From: Saprospiraceae bacterium
GTDB taxonomy: Bacteria; Bacteroidota; Bacteroidia; Chitinophagales; Saprospiraceae
Assembly: GCA_023299965.1 (NCBI GenBank)
Contig: JALZVN010000081.1
Span: 1-10,566, forward strand
Direction: 5' to 3'
DNA length: 10,566 bases
Part shown: positions 1 through 7,370 of the stretch, one piece after another
How the letters are laid out: every line of letters starts with the position of its first letter
How positions within the stretch are numbered: the stretch's first letter is position 1
Translations under genes and position numbers: made by a program
Notes under the pieces: generated by a model
What the model was told of the DNA's origin: nothing
Databases searched by the model: none
Seen by the model: only the letters and a program-made list of their open reading frames with translations

Positions 1-74
1 TTCTTAACATTTTCTTTGCATATTCTCCACAACAGAATCGAGCGGATTTAAGTTAAGTATGAAAGAATAAAGAG

Positions 75-350
75 GTGCACAGAAAAGGATTAAAATATGA
101 ATTAATTTCCCAGATAATGACGGAGGGACAGATGAAGTACCCTCTACAATTTATCAAGCGCTTGCTAAGAGGCTTCAAAGACGAAGTAGGAAGCATACTG
201 AGCATCAATCATCAAGGTACAGAAGCCCTCAACGAAGTACTTGACCAAGAGAATTTTGAATTGCAGTTTGAGAAGATGACCATCCAATTAGAACTTGTAA
301 GAAACAGGATCACAAAGATTACAACGGTAAAAGATTTTATAATGAAATAA
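75..350 (+). CDS. Small hypothetical protein (unrecognised)
   Basis: I do not recognise this family. Read from GTG at 75 the product is 91 residues. The frame has stops at 54-56 and 60-62, so no longer start exists in the window. A second candidate start is the ATG at 132, which is preceded by GGAGGG (122-127) and would give a 72-residue protein beginning MKYPLQFIKRLL. The product is soluble-looking, basic at the N-terminus (KRLLRGFKDE) and rich in Glu, Gln and Leu later, consistent with a small helical protein; there is no signal peptide or membrane helix. It is followed by a good terminator (392-427), which supports a real transcript ending here. It may also be the tail of a gene broken upstream, since the preceding 60 bases hold stops in all three forward frames. 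Function unknown. Confidence 0.5.
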   Translation: MHRKGLKYELISQIMTEGQMKYPLQFIKRLLRGFKDEVGSILSINHQGTEALNEVLDQENFELQFEKMTIQLELVRNRITKITTVKDFIMK

Positions 351-391
351 CTCCCTACTAAACGATTACCAAATCAATTCCATATAACCGT

Positions 392-427
392 AAGGAGGCG
401 AGCGTCAAGCATGCCTCCTTTTTTTAT
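392..427 (+). terminator. Intrinsic terminator after the small ORF
   Basis: The 8-base arms AAGGAGGC (392-399) and GCCTCCTT (413-420) are perfect inverted repeats around a 13-base loop. The T-run continues from 419 to 426. The T-run lies only on the plus-strand side, so the element fits termination of the gene ending at 350 and not of the minus-strand permease ending at 495. Confidence 0.85.
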
Positions 428-494
428 TCCTATCTATTGGAGGGCACTTTCTTCAACCCCATTCATTAGTAGCTAGTCTATACAGGAATCTTAG

Positions 495-1811
495 TTACTT
501 TTGAGCTTTTCTAGGCTTAAAGAAAAGATAATATGCCGCCGCGCCAAGGGCTAAAACCGCCAATCCAGAAAGCGCCTCTTCACTTTTATTGACCAAAGCT
601 ATGATAACGAAAATGGTGGAGATCAAAACGAAAAAAGCCGGTACAATTGGATACAATACTACCTTGACAGGTCTTTTGAGATCTGGTTTTTTCTTTCGTA
701 AGATGAAAACGGCAGCCCCTGCCAAAGTCATGAATATGATATCCATAAATACCACAAATCCCATCAACTCTCGAAATCGCCCCCACATCAATAAAAGAAC
801 TATAGCCCATACAGATTGAAAAATCATAGCCTTCGCTGGTGTCTTAAAAGTAGGATGTATATCTGCAAGAAAATTAAAAAAGACTCCGTCTTTAGCCATA
901 GCATAATATATACGCGGCGCTGACATGGTATAGATCCCGATGGTACCAAATATAGAAATCGCAATGGCTACGGCGACTATTTTACCTCCATTTGGCGTGA
1001 TGGTATTCATCGCATCCGCAGCAATAGAATTGGTCTGAGAAATGCTATCTAGCGATAACAAATTCATATATCCAATATTCACAAGAATATAAGTTATCGT
1101 CACTATCGTCACCCCAAAAACCATGGCCTTAGGGACTGTTCGCTCAGGATTGATCGTCTCTCCTGACAAAAACGAAGTGTGATGCCAACCTCCCATTGCA
1201 AACAAAACACCAATCAACGCTAAAATAACCCCTTCAAATGCATTATCAGGAATAGTAGCTAAGCTATAATCTAGCGTGATTTGATCCGGATTGTAATACA
1301 TGAATCCCAATACTATTATTACCGCAATCGCAAATAACTTTATTCCCGTAAATAGATTGGTAAAGATTTGACTAGTCCGCACACCAGTAATATTGATAAT
1401 AGTCAATACAACAATGGCTAAAGCAGCAACCATAATTTTTTGATTAGGTCCGAGCGCAATAAAGTTGGTCAGATACTCGGCAAATATCATCCCCAAGGCT
1501 GCAATAGCACCAGTAGTGATGACCAACAAAATCACCCATCCGTACAGAAATCCCATCAACTCACCATAGGCCTCTTTGAGGTACACGTAGACACCACCTG
1601 ACTTTGGATACATACCGCCCAACTCTGAAAATGTCAGGGCGCCAGTAAGTGCAATAAATCCACCTAGAGTCCATGCTATGATGACTAATAAGTGATGAGG
1701 CACATCTTCTACTATTTGACCTGGACTAGAAAAAATACCTGCTCCTATGCAGGCCCCTACAGCTATCATTGTCAAGCCATAGGTATTTAGTTTACGTTTA
1801 AGATTGGACAT
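495..1811 (-). CDS. APC-superfamily amino acid permease
   Basis: This is an inner-membrane amino acid transporter or exchanger of the amino acid-polyamine-organocation superfamily, of normal length (438 residues) with about 12 hydrophobic helices. The family signature GAGIFSSPG (residues 23-31) is the unwound substrate-binding segment of helix 1. The second conserved block, FSELGGMYPKSGG (61-73), leads into YVYLKEAYG. A helix-6-like stretch around residues 200-230 contains GGWHH followed by SGETINPERTVPKA, also typical of the family. The pattern resembles the L-type (LAT/SteT-like) branch, but the substrate cannot be told from sequence. The ATG at 1809-1811 begins MSNLKRKL just before helix 1, as expected. 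It is transcribed divergently from the lipoprotein gene across 232 bases. No T-tailed hairpin follows its stop. Confidence 0.93.
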   Translation of the reverse strand: MSNLKRKLNTYGLTMIAVGACIGAGIFSSPGQIVEDVPHHLLVIIAWTLGGFIALTGALTFSELGGMYPKSGGVYVYLKEAYGELMGFLYGWVILLVITTGAIAALGMIFAEYLTNFIALGPNQKIMVAALAIVVLTIINITGVRTSQIFTNLFTGIKLFAIAVIIVLGFMYYNPDQITLDYSLATIPDNAFEGVILALIGVLFAMGGWHHTSFLSGETINPERTVPKAMVFGVTIVTITYILVNIGYMNLLSLDSISQTNSIAADAMNTITPNGGKIVAVAIAISIFGTIGIYTMSAPRIYYAMAKDGVFFNFLADIHPTFKTPAKAMIFQSVWAIVLLLMWGRFRELMGFVVFMDIIFMTLAGAAVFILRKKKPDLKRPVKVVLYPIVPAFFVLISTIFVIIALVNKSEEALSGLAVLALGAAAYYLFFKPRKAQK

Positions 1812-1963
1812 GACTAAAGAAAAGTAAAAAATAATAATCCGCCCACTAATTGAACAAAAAAGTGCTCTTCACAAGCATTATAGACTTATTTATCTACAAA
1901 ATGGATCTTAACCGTTTTTTTTTTCGAGGCACTGCAGCGTTTTTACAGATATGCTACTCTTAA

Positions 1964-1971
1964 CAAATGTA
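1964..1971 (-). promoter_or_regulatory. Possible -7 box (TACATTTG) for the permease
   Basis: On the minus strand the sequence reads TACATTTG, an exact match to the Bacteroidota TAnnTTTG -7 element. I see no good TTG-type -33 element at the usual spacing, and the implied leader of about 145 bases is long, so this is tentative. The rest of the 1812-2043 divergent region has a T-run at 1914-1924 and no clear plus-strand promoter. Confidence 0.25.
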
Positions 1972-2043
1972 GCGCAGGAAACTAAAATGCATTTTGAAAA
2001 TACCACGTGCTCAACACTTATATAAAGCTAAAAAAAACATTAA

Positions 2044-4593
2044 ATGAAAAATGTACTCATCATAACAGTCGTTATGGCTCTTATCCTGTTTGGTTGCCGC
2101 AAAGACTCTGTCGTTGTAGAAATAAATGAAAGCACTAGACAAGGGAATGTCACGATCACAATTTCTACAATCGAAGGTCAAGTTGCTGGTATTATATATG
2201 ATGAGAACAACAATCCTATTGCCAATACCATCGTGGAAATCAATGGCAAACAAGAGATCACCGATGAACAAGGCACTTATTTTTTCTCATCCGCCTTCCT
2301 AAATGAGGCAGGTACTTATATTCGGGCAGAAAAGGAAGGATTTATAGTAGGTTCAGACCTTATTTACCCAATAGAAGGATTGAATACATCCTTCATCCAA
2401 ATGATGGCATTGACAAGGGACGTCAGTTTTCAGGCAGAAACAGGAGGAACAATTCAAATAGAGAGAGGTGGGTCGATTGATTTTGACCTAAATGCTATTG
2501 CTTCACCATCTGGAGATACCTATACCGGTGAAGTTTATGTGACTGCAAAGCGCCTGGCTACTGATGATCCCCAATTAGAGGATAAAATGCCAGGGGATCT
2601 ATTGGGTAGAAATGCTGCAAATCAAAACGTGGTATTGGCTACCCTAGGCATGGTCGCTGTAGAACTTAGAGGAGAAGATGGAGAAGAACTCAATCTAAAA
2701 GAAGGGAATATGGCGAGCATTACTTTTCCAATTGCAGATAAAGACCAAGCATTCGCACCTGAAACTATTCCATTATGGTATTTTGATGAGATTAAAGAAA
2801 TGTGGATTGAAGAAGGAAGCGCAACACGCGTGGGAAACAACTACGTTGGTAACGTGACTCACTTTAGTTTTTGGAATTGTGATGCCCCCTTTGAGTTAGT
2901 ATATCTATGTGTAGACATTCTTAACGGCGATGGCACACCTGTCAATGATGTAAAAGTCAAGATATGTACCAACGGATTAGGAACCCGAAGCGGCAGACCA
3001 CAAGGTGGTGTTTTAAATGGGAAAATCCCCAAAGATGAAATCCTAGAATTTAAGATTTTTAGTACTGGTGAATGTAGTAGTCTTCTTTACCAAGCCGATA
3101 TCGGTCCATTTGGTGAAGACGTAAAACTTGATCCTATCCTACTAGAAAACAAAAGCGAATACACCTTGACTGGCAAAGTGGTTTGTAATAGTACTGCAGT
3201 ATCAAATGCTCAGCTTATTATTCAAGGGGAAGGCTTAGTTGACATTGTACAAGCTGATGAAAATGGACAATTCACTTATAGTACTTGCTCCAGTGAATTA
3301 ATACAAATCTTTGCAAAAAACGTAGAGACTGGGGAAGGTAGTCAAACACAAGAAGTCAACTTTTCAGATGCGAATCCAGTCATACATCTCGATTTTGAGA
3401 CTTGTGATGAATGCGCTTTTGAAGTAGAAGTCGCTTTTGACAATGCAATCCCATGCAACGAATCTGTAGAAGCTACGGCCATGGTATCTGGTAATGGTGA
3501 TTACACCTATGCTTGGAGCGACGGTAGTACAGGAGAAAGTATTTCACTACCACAAGGAGAATATGCAGTGACCGTTTCTGAAACCAATACGGAATGCGAA
3601 AAAGTTATTGCATTTTCTGCCCCTATAGACAGCATCTATTTAAGTCTTAGCTTCGCAACGGAAATGCATGATTGTGATACAGACGCTGGTGGATTTACCG
3701 TGACTGTGCTAAACGGAGTGGCTCCATTCACATACGAATGGAGTGATATAGATGGCACCACTATTGGCAATACAGCAAGCATCACCGGTATTCAGCCTGG
3801 AAATTATTTCCTTACCGTTACAGATGACGCAGGATGTACTATCACTTCCACTCGTAGGCTTTCACCTAGCACGATAGATCTAAACATTCAAGATTACTAT
3901 TTGATTGATTGCAATCAAAGCATCGTTCTTATTGATTTAGAAATACAAGATCCTTTATTCACTTATCTCTGGATTGGTCCAGATGGGTTTACCAGTAATG
4001 CAAATTCAGTAACTGTTGAATCCGCTGGAATTTATACCGTTGAAATTACGAACAGTCTTGGCTGCACGGAAATCTTCGAAGTAATAGTGGAAGAAAATAC
4101 TTTTGCCCCCGTCCTAGAGTGGGCACTTAGCTGTAATGACATATATAGAGACCTAGTTCTATTCAACAATTATTTCAATGCAGAAATAAATTTATTTGAT
4201 GAAAACGGTGTGCTGTTATCAGATTTGCAAGAAGGTACACATACACTTAGCATTTTTGATTTTCAACAAGATATTACGCTATACATTTTAGATATCGAAA
4301 ATGGATGTGGAAATTGGCAAACAGTAAATAATTTTTTCACTACTAGTAACTCCTTACAGATAGACAACACTACTATTCCTAGCTGTGCTTCGTGTACCGA
4401 TGGAAATATACAAGCAAGTATTATTGATCCAGATTGTAATGGATGTACCATAGAAGTTTATACCAAATCCAATAATGAGTATGTCTTACTGACTGCTGAG
4501 AACGACAATAATCAGCTAGGAGTAGGTACTTATTATGTTTCATTAAAGGATGAATCAGGCTGTGTTACTGAGTTTTTGACTGTAGAACTATAA
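2044..4593 (+). CDS. Surface/periplasmic lipoprotein with carboxypeptidase-regulatory-like and SprB-like repeats
   Basis: This 849-residue protein begins with a lipoprotein signal peptide: Lys at 2, hydrophobic core, and lipobox LFGC with Cys18 as the lipidated residue. Residues about 45-122 form a carboxypeptidase-regulatory-like beta-sandwich (GQVAGIIYDENNNPIANTIVE). Residues about 127-278 are a ZU5/FAM171-like module common in Bacteroidota (GGTIQIERGGSIDF ... PLWYFDE ... VTHFSFWN). A second carboxypeptidase-like domain spans about 374-450 (LTGKVV ... ADENGQFTY). Three SprB-like repeats follow at about 460-525, 540-605 and 615-682, each with a Y/F-x-Y-x-W core (YAWSDG, YEWSDI, YLWIGPDG), a G-x-Y-x-V/L-T-V strand and a late Cys. 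Two more degenerate, Cys-containing units (690-760, 775-849) complete it. No Por-type C-terminal sorting domain is evident. The architecture suggests an adhesin-like or structural cell-surface role; ligand unknown. It lies in its own transcription unit, followed by a hairpin at 4644-4668. Confidence 0.85.
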   Translation: MKNVLIITVVMALILFGCRKDSVVVEINESTRQGNVTITISTIEGQVAGIIYDENNNPIANTIVEINGKQEITDEQGTYFFSSAFLNEAGTYIRAEKEGFIVGSDLIYPIEGLNTSFIQMMALTRDVSFQAETGGTIQIERGGSIDFDLNAIASPSGDTYTGEVYVTAKRLATDDPQLEDKMPGDLLGRNAANQNVVLATLGMVAVELRGEDGEELNLKEGNMASITFPIADKDQAFAPETIPLWYFDEIKEMWIEEGSATRVGNNYVGNVTHFSFWNCDAPFELVYLCVDILNGDGTPVNDVKVKICTNGLGTRSGRPQGGVLNGKIPKDEILEFKIFSTGECSSLLYQADIGPFGEDVKLDPILLENKSEYTLTGKVVCNSTAVSNAQLIIQGEGLVDIVQADENGQFTYSTCSSELIQIFAKNVETGEGSQTQEVNFSDANPVIHLDFETCDECAFEVEVAFDNAIPCNESVEATAMVSGNGDYTYAWSDGSTGESISLPQGEYAVTVSETNTECEKVIAFSAPIDSIYLSLSFATEMHDCDTDAGGFTVTVLNGVAPFTYEWSDIDGTTIGNTASITGIQPGNYFLTVTDDAGCTITSTRRLSPSTIDLNIQDYYLIDCNQSIVLIDLEIQDPLFTYLWIGPDGFTSNANSVTVESAGIYTVEITNSLGCTEIFEVIVEENTFAPVLEWALSCNDIYRDLVLFNNYFNAEINLFDENGVLLSDLQEGTHTLSIFDFQQDITLYILDIENGCGNWQTVNNFFTTSNSLQIDNTTIPSCASCTDGNIQASIIDPDCNGCTIEVYTKSNNEYVLLTAENDNNQLGVGTYYVSLKDESGCVTEFLTVEL

Positions 4594-4643
4594 TAATACG
4601 GCCATATTAAAGCGGCTATTAACTAAATTTAATATAATTTTTC

Positions 4644-4673
4644 CTGAGAGGAGATTTTTTCCTCTCAGTTTTG
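4644..4673 (+). terminator. Hairpin terminator between lipoprotein and sigma genes
   Basis: The arms CTGAGAGGA (4644-4652) and TCCTCTCAG (4660-4668) are a perfect 9-base inverted repeat with a 7-base T-rich loop, followed by TTTTG. This suits termination of the lipoprotein transcript. The T-tail is short, so it could be leaky or act as a leader hairpin for the sigma gene 40 bases downstream. Confidence 0.65.
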
Positions 4674-4710
4674 TATCTTTTAGAGACAAAAGACAAACTA
4701 TTTATTTTTG
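4674..4710 (+). promoter_or_regulatory. Candidate promoter boxes of the sigma-factor operon
   Basis: Two TAnnTTTG-like boxes lie here. TATCTTTT (4674-4681) is one mismatch off and lies 26 bases before the TTG start. TATTTTTG (4703-4710) is a perfect match but overlaps the start codon itself, so a transcript made from it would lack that codon. Neither has a clear -33 partner at 19 bases. The upstream box is the more workable promoter. Confidence 0.3.
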
Positions 4711-5283
4711 AACCTCGATACTATCATAAAAGGCTGTCAAAGCAAAGATCCTAAATGCCAAGAAGCATTGGTTCGGACTTACGCTCCTATCTTGATAAAC
4801 ATATGTAAAAGATATGTCTATGATGCGGATTTGGCCTATGATGCTATGCAAGAGTGCTTTTTAAATACTTTCAAGTATATAGACAAGTTTTCTGGCAAGG
4901 GATCCTTTGATGGTTGGATAAAGCGCATCGCAGTAAATTGTGCTTTAGGGGTAAGAAAAAAAATGAAAGGCGAGTTGTATATCCATGAAATGGATCAAGT
5001 CTTGAGCTTGACAACAGACATACCTGACGCTGTCGCGAAACTAAAAGAGGAAGAATTATTAAAAGTAGTTGATGAATTGCCGGAATCTTGTGGCATTATT
5101 TTCAAGCTATTTGTGCTTGAAGGATATGCGCACAAAGATATTGCAGCGATGCTCGGAATTAAGGAATCTTCTTCTAGATCACAATTAGCAAGAGCACGCG
5201 AAAAATTAATTTTAAAATTGAGGAACATCGAAACCAAAGAATTCAATCTTCTTCAAAGATTAACACTCTCAAGCGCAACGTAA
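4708..5283 (+). CDS. ECF-type RNA polymerase sigma factor
   Basis: This is a 191-residue extracytoplasmic-function sigma-70 factor. Region 2 spans roughly residues 5-85: IIKGCQSKD, the AYDAMQECFLNTFKYIDKF helix that binds core polymerase, and the -10-recognition stretch GSFDGWIKRIAVNCAL. Region 4 spans roughly 113-170: DELPESCGIIFKLFVLEGY, then the helix-turn-helix HKDIAAMLGIKESSSRSQLA. There is no region 1.1 or 3, as usual for ECF factors. TTG at 4708 is the only usable start: a stop lies at 4681-4683, no ATG or GTG occurs between, and the next Met (47) would remove part of region 2. The next gene starts 3 bases after the stop, so the two are surely cotranscribed, and that membrane protein is the obvious candidate partner or regulator. 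Its regulon is not visible here. Confidence 0.93.
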   Translation: MNLDTIIKGCQSKDPKCQEALVRTYAPILINICKRYVYDADLAYDAMQECFLNTFKYIDKFSGKGSFDGWIKRIAVNCALGVRKKMKGELYIHEMDQVLSLTTDIPDAVAKLKEEELLKVVDELPESCGIIFKLFVLEGYAHKDIAAMLGIKESSSRSQLARAREKLILKLRNIETKEFNLLQRLTLSSAT

Positions 5284-5286
5284 ATT

Positions 5287-6753
5287 ATGAATATTTTTGA
5301 TTTTGAAAACAGGCTTAAAAGTCACACGACCAATTCAAGGGGAAAGGTCGACTTCGACAAGTTATTGAGTGATCTCGATATCAAACCGCAGCCTAGATAT
5401 AGGTTTGGATATAAGCATTTCTTTTTTGCTAGTATCGCATTGATAGGCTTAGCCTACCTTACCCATAGTTATATATTGAATGAAAGTGTTCAAAGTGAAA
5501 TAAGTACAACTGCACAAGTAACTGAAGCTACAGCCCCCACTACAGCCTCTATCAAAAAAGAATCTAAAACAATCTTAAACAACAATACATTATCTGAAGA
5601 AAAAACTACACTTGCTCCTAACACCAATTTAGAATCAATAACTACTTTATCCAGATTTGCGCATTCCAATCAAACGCAACTAGATAAGGCAGAATTGAAT
5701 AAAAATGAAACACAAACAACAAGCCCCAAGATTCAGAAGATTATTACAAAAGATGTAATTTTCAAAAAAGAGATAAAGCAAGAAGTATTAACACCTTCGA
5801 CTGATGTTCCTGCTAGTAATGCTACATCCATAGAAATGGCTGAGTCTACAGAATCTAAAATAATTGCTGCATCAAATAGCAGTAACACGGAATACAATAA
5901 AAACCAAAATTCAGAATTAGAGAGGTTTGCTGAGCCAGTAAGTTTGATTGCAGCCTCAGAATTCAAATTGTTGGATATTGATTATGGAGTATTCAACAAC
6001 AAAAAAACGGAATGTCCTAAGTTTAGCGATCGTCTATGGCATCTTTATATTATACCTGAAGTAGGATATACTTTCCCGATGAAAACACTAAGTCTCAATG
6101 ATGAGGCTTATAGCTTTGTTTTTACAGAAAGACAAGCTCATGAGACTACCGTTGAAGGAATTAATGCGTCTTTGTTTTTGCAATTCAAAAATCAACTCAC
6201 TGGACTATACGTAAAGCCTGGTGTATCTTATTCAAAATTTACAGAGCGGATCAATTTTATTCAAACGGACATTACTATTGACACCATTATTCGAACGATA
6301 GTCGAAGAAGATCCTGATGGAGAAGTAATTAGCGAAGTCACTAGTGAAGAGATTAATAGAATAGAAACAGATACTGAATTTGAAGTATATTACAGACTAC
6401 ATCAATTTGAACTACCAGTAGCAGTAGGATATAGCTTTAGTGTTAATCGTTTCAATATAGATATAGAAGCTGGTCTCAAGCTTAACTTTTTACAAACTGC
6501 TACAGGTCAAATACTCTCTAAGGGAGGCGAATTCGTGAATCTTAACAGAAATAGTGGTCACTTTAAAAACTCTGTTGGTCTTGGCTTCTTTGGTGGAATC
6601 CTATTGAAGAGAGAGATAAATTCGCGAGCAGAACTCTATGTTGCTCCTAGATTTAGTTTCAACACGCTTTCTTATTCTGCTAATGAAAATCCTATCAATC
6701 AAAAGTACAGTGTATTAGGATTGCATGCTGGAGTAGTATACGCCATTTACTAA
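5287..6753 (+). CDS. Sigma-linked single-helix protein with C-terminal outer-membrane barrel-like domain
   Basis: The product (488 residues) has three parts. Residues 1-43 are a short cytoplasmic-looking segment (FENRLKSHTT ... VDFDKLLSDLD). Residues 44-63 form one hydrophobic helix (HFFFASIALIGLAYLTHSYI). Residues about 65-235 are a low-complexity linker rich in Thr, Ser, Asn, Glu and Lys. Residues about 250-488 alternate polar and hydrophobic strands with aromatic girdle residues (WHLYIIPEVGYTF, GLYVKPGVSYSKF, FELPVAVGYSF) and end in Tyr, typical of OMP_b-brl/PorT-like Bacteroidota barrels. Proteins of this layout often follow ECF sigma genes in Bacteroidota (from memory). Inference: the N-terminus could contact the cotranscribed sigma factor in the cytoplasm while the C-terminus senses the outer membrane. 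No zinc-finger anti-sigma motif (HxxxCxxC) is present, so an anti-sigma role is unproven. Alternatively the helix is an uncleaved signal-anchor and the barrel a structural domain. Confidence 0.8.
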   Translation: MNIFDFENRLKSHTTNSRGKVDFDKLLSDLDIKPQPRYRFGYKHFFFASIALIGLAYLTHSYILNESVQSEISTTAQVTEATAPTTASIKKESKTILNNNTLSEEKTTLAPNTNLESITTLSRFAHSNQTQLDKAELNKNETQTTSPKIQKIITKDVIFKKEIKQEVLTPSTDVPASNATSIEMAESTESKIIAASNSSNTEYNKNQNSELERFAEPVSLIAASEFKLLDIDYGVFNNKKTECPKFSDRLWHLYIIPEVGYTFPMKTLSLNDEAYSFVFTERQAHETTVEGINASLFLQFKNQLTGLYVKPGVSYSKFTERINFIQTDITIDTIIRTIVEEDPDGEVISEVTSEEINRIETDTEFEVYYRLHQFELPVAVGYSFSVNRFNIDIEAGLKLNFLQTATGQILSKGGEFVNLNRNSGHFKNSVGLGFFGGILLKREINSRAELYVAPRFSFNTLSYSANENPINQKYSVLGLHAGVVYAIY

Positions 6754-6829
6754 GCTACGGCTATATTCATTCTTTTTTTTCTATACTATTCAAGTAATCA
6801 ATGATTAAGAAATAGCAACTAAGTTAAGA

Positions 6830-6859
6830 TTGGAGAAGCCATATTTTTTCATACTTTTG
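6830..6859 (+). promoter_or_regulatory. Bacteroidota-type promoter of the pyrophosphohydrolase gene
   Basis: TTG (6830-6832), a 19-base spacer, then TACTTTTG (6852-6859) matches the Bacteroidota -33/-7 consensus in both boxes and in spacing. The predicted transcript start falls at about 6865, at or next to the ATG at 6867. The mRNA would then be leaderless, or translation would begin at the ATG at 6897. Confidence 0.7.
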
Positions 6860-6866
6860 TGAGAAA

Positions 6867-7367
6867 ATGCTTCCTTCAAATACAACTGTTGCACCTATGG
6901 ACAAAATTGACAGCCTCAATCAAGTAGCTGAATTTCACCGCTTATTTAAGCACCCTATACTAGATAATCCAACAATCCCCTCTAAAGAAAGATCTGATTT
7001 ACGCGTGAGCCTAATCGCTGAAGAATTAGATGAGCTAAAGGAAGCCATTGCAAATAATGATATGGTAGAGATCGCAGATGCCCTATGCGATATCCAATAC
7101 GTTCTTTCTGGCGCAGTTTTAGAATTTGGTCTTGGGAGTAAGTTTGTCAAAATGTTTGAAGAGGTACAACGCTCAAACATGAGCAAGGCCTGCAAGAGTA
7201 TGGAAGAAGTTGATGCTTCTGTAGCGCACTATAAGGAAAGAAAAGGAGAAGAATGCAGCTATAAGCAAGAAGGAGACAAATTCTTATTGTATCGCACTTC
7301 AGACCAAAAAACCTTAAAGTCAATCAATTATTCTCCGGCAGATTTGAAGTCAATTTTAGAAGAGTAA
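6867..7367 (+). CDS. MazG/PRA-PH-like nucleotide pyrophosphohydrolase
   Basis: This all-alpha NTP pyrophosphohydrolase (166 residues) belongs to the MazG/phosphoribosyl-ATP pyrophosphohydrolase-like superfamily, which splits nucleotides to monophosphate plus pyrophosphate using Mg2+. The metal-binding pattern is intact: EELDE (residues 52-56, an EExxE motif), then E68-I-A-D71 (ExxD) and D75 in the stretch VEIADALCDIQY. The conserved RSNMSKAC segment (102-109) and the C-terminal tail YRTSDQKTLKSINYSPADL (142-160) recall a Bacteroidota subfamily often labelled phosphoribosyl-ATP pyrophosphohydrolase. A true HisE role is unlikely because no his genes are nearby; housecleaning of non-canonical NTPs is more plausible (inference). 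The first 10 residues may not be translated: the promoter lies so close that Met11 (ATG at 6897), followed by DKIDSLNQVAEFH, is a credible start. It converges on the next gene with 3 bases between stops. Confidence 0.88.
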   Translation: MLPSNTTVAPMDKIDSLNQVAEFHRLFKHPILDNPTIPSKERSDLRVSLIAEELDELKEAIANNDMVEIADALCDIQYVLSGAVLEFGLGSKFVKMFEEVQRSNMSKACKSMEEVDASVAHYKERKGEECSYKQEGDKFLLYRTSDQKTLKSINYSPADLKSILEE

Positions 7368-7370
7368 TGT

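Noticed and set aside
589..819. Plus- and minus-strand ORFs inside the permease gene
   Set aside because: They are out-of-frame shadows of a clear 12-helix transporter.
2011..2271. Minus-strand ORF across the start of the lipoprotein gene
   Set aside because: It is antisense to the signal peptide and first domain of a well-supported gene and shows no recognisable motif.
5287..6753. Classical zinc-binding anti-sigma factor or FecR-type regulator
   Set aside because: No HxxxCxxC motif and no FecR domain are visible; only the position after the sigma gene and the single membrane helix suggest regulation.
4597..6767. Near-identical 12-mers TACGGCCATATT (4597-4608) and TACGGCTATATT (6756-6767) just after the lipoprotein and barrel-protein stops
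   Set aside because: Too short and AT-rich to be called a shared element on two copies; possibly chance or weak terminator parts.
6867..7367. HisE (phosphoribosyl-ATP pyrophosphatase of histidine synthesis)
   Set aside because: The metal-binding motif is shared across the superfamily; the protein is longer than typical HisE and no his genes adjoin it.
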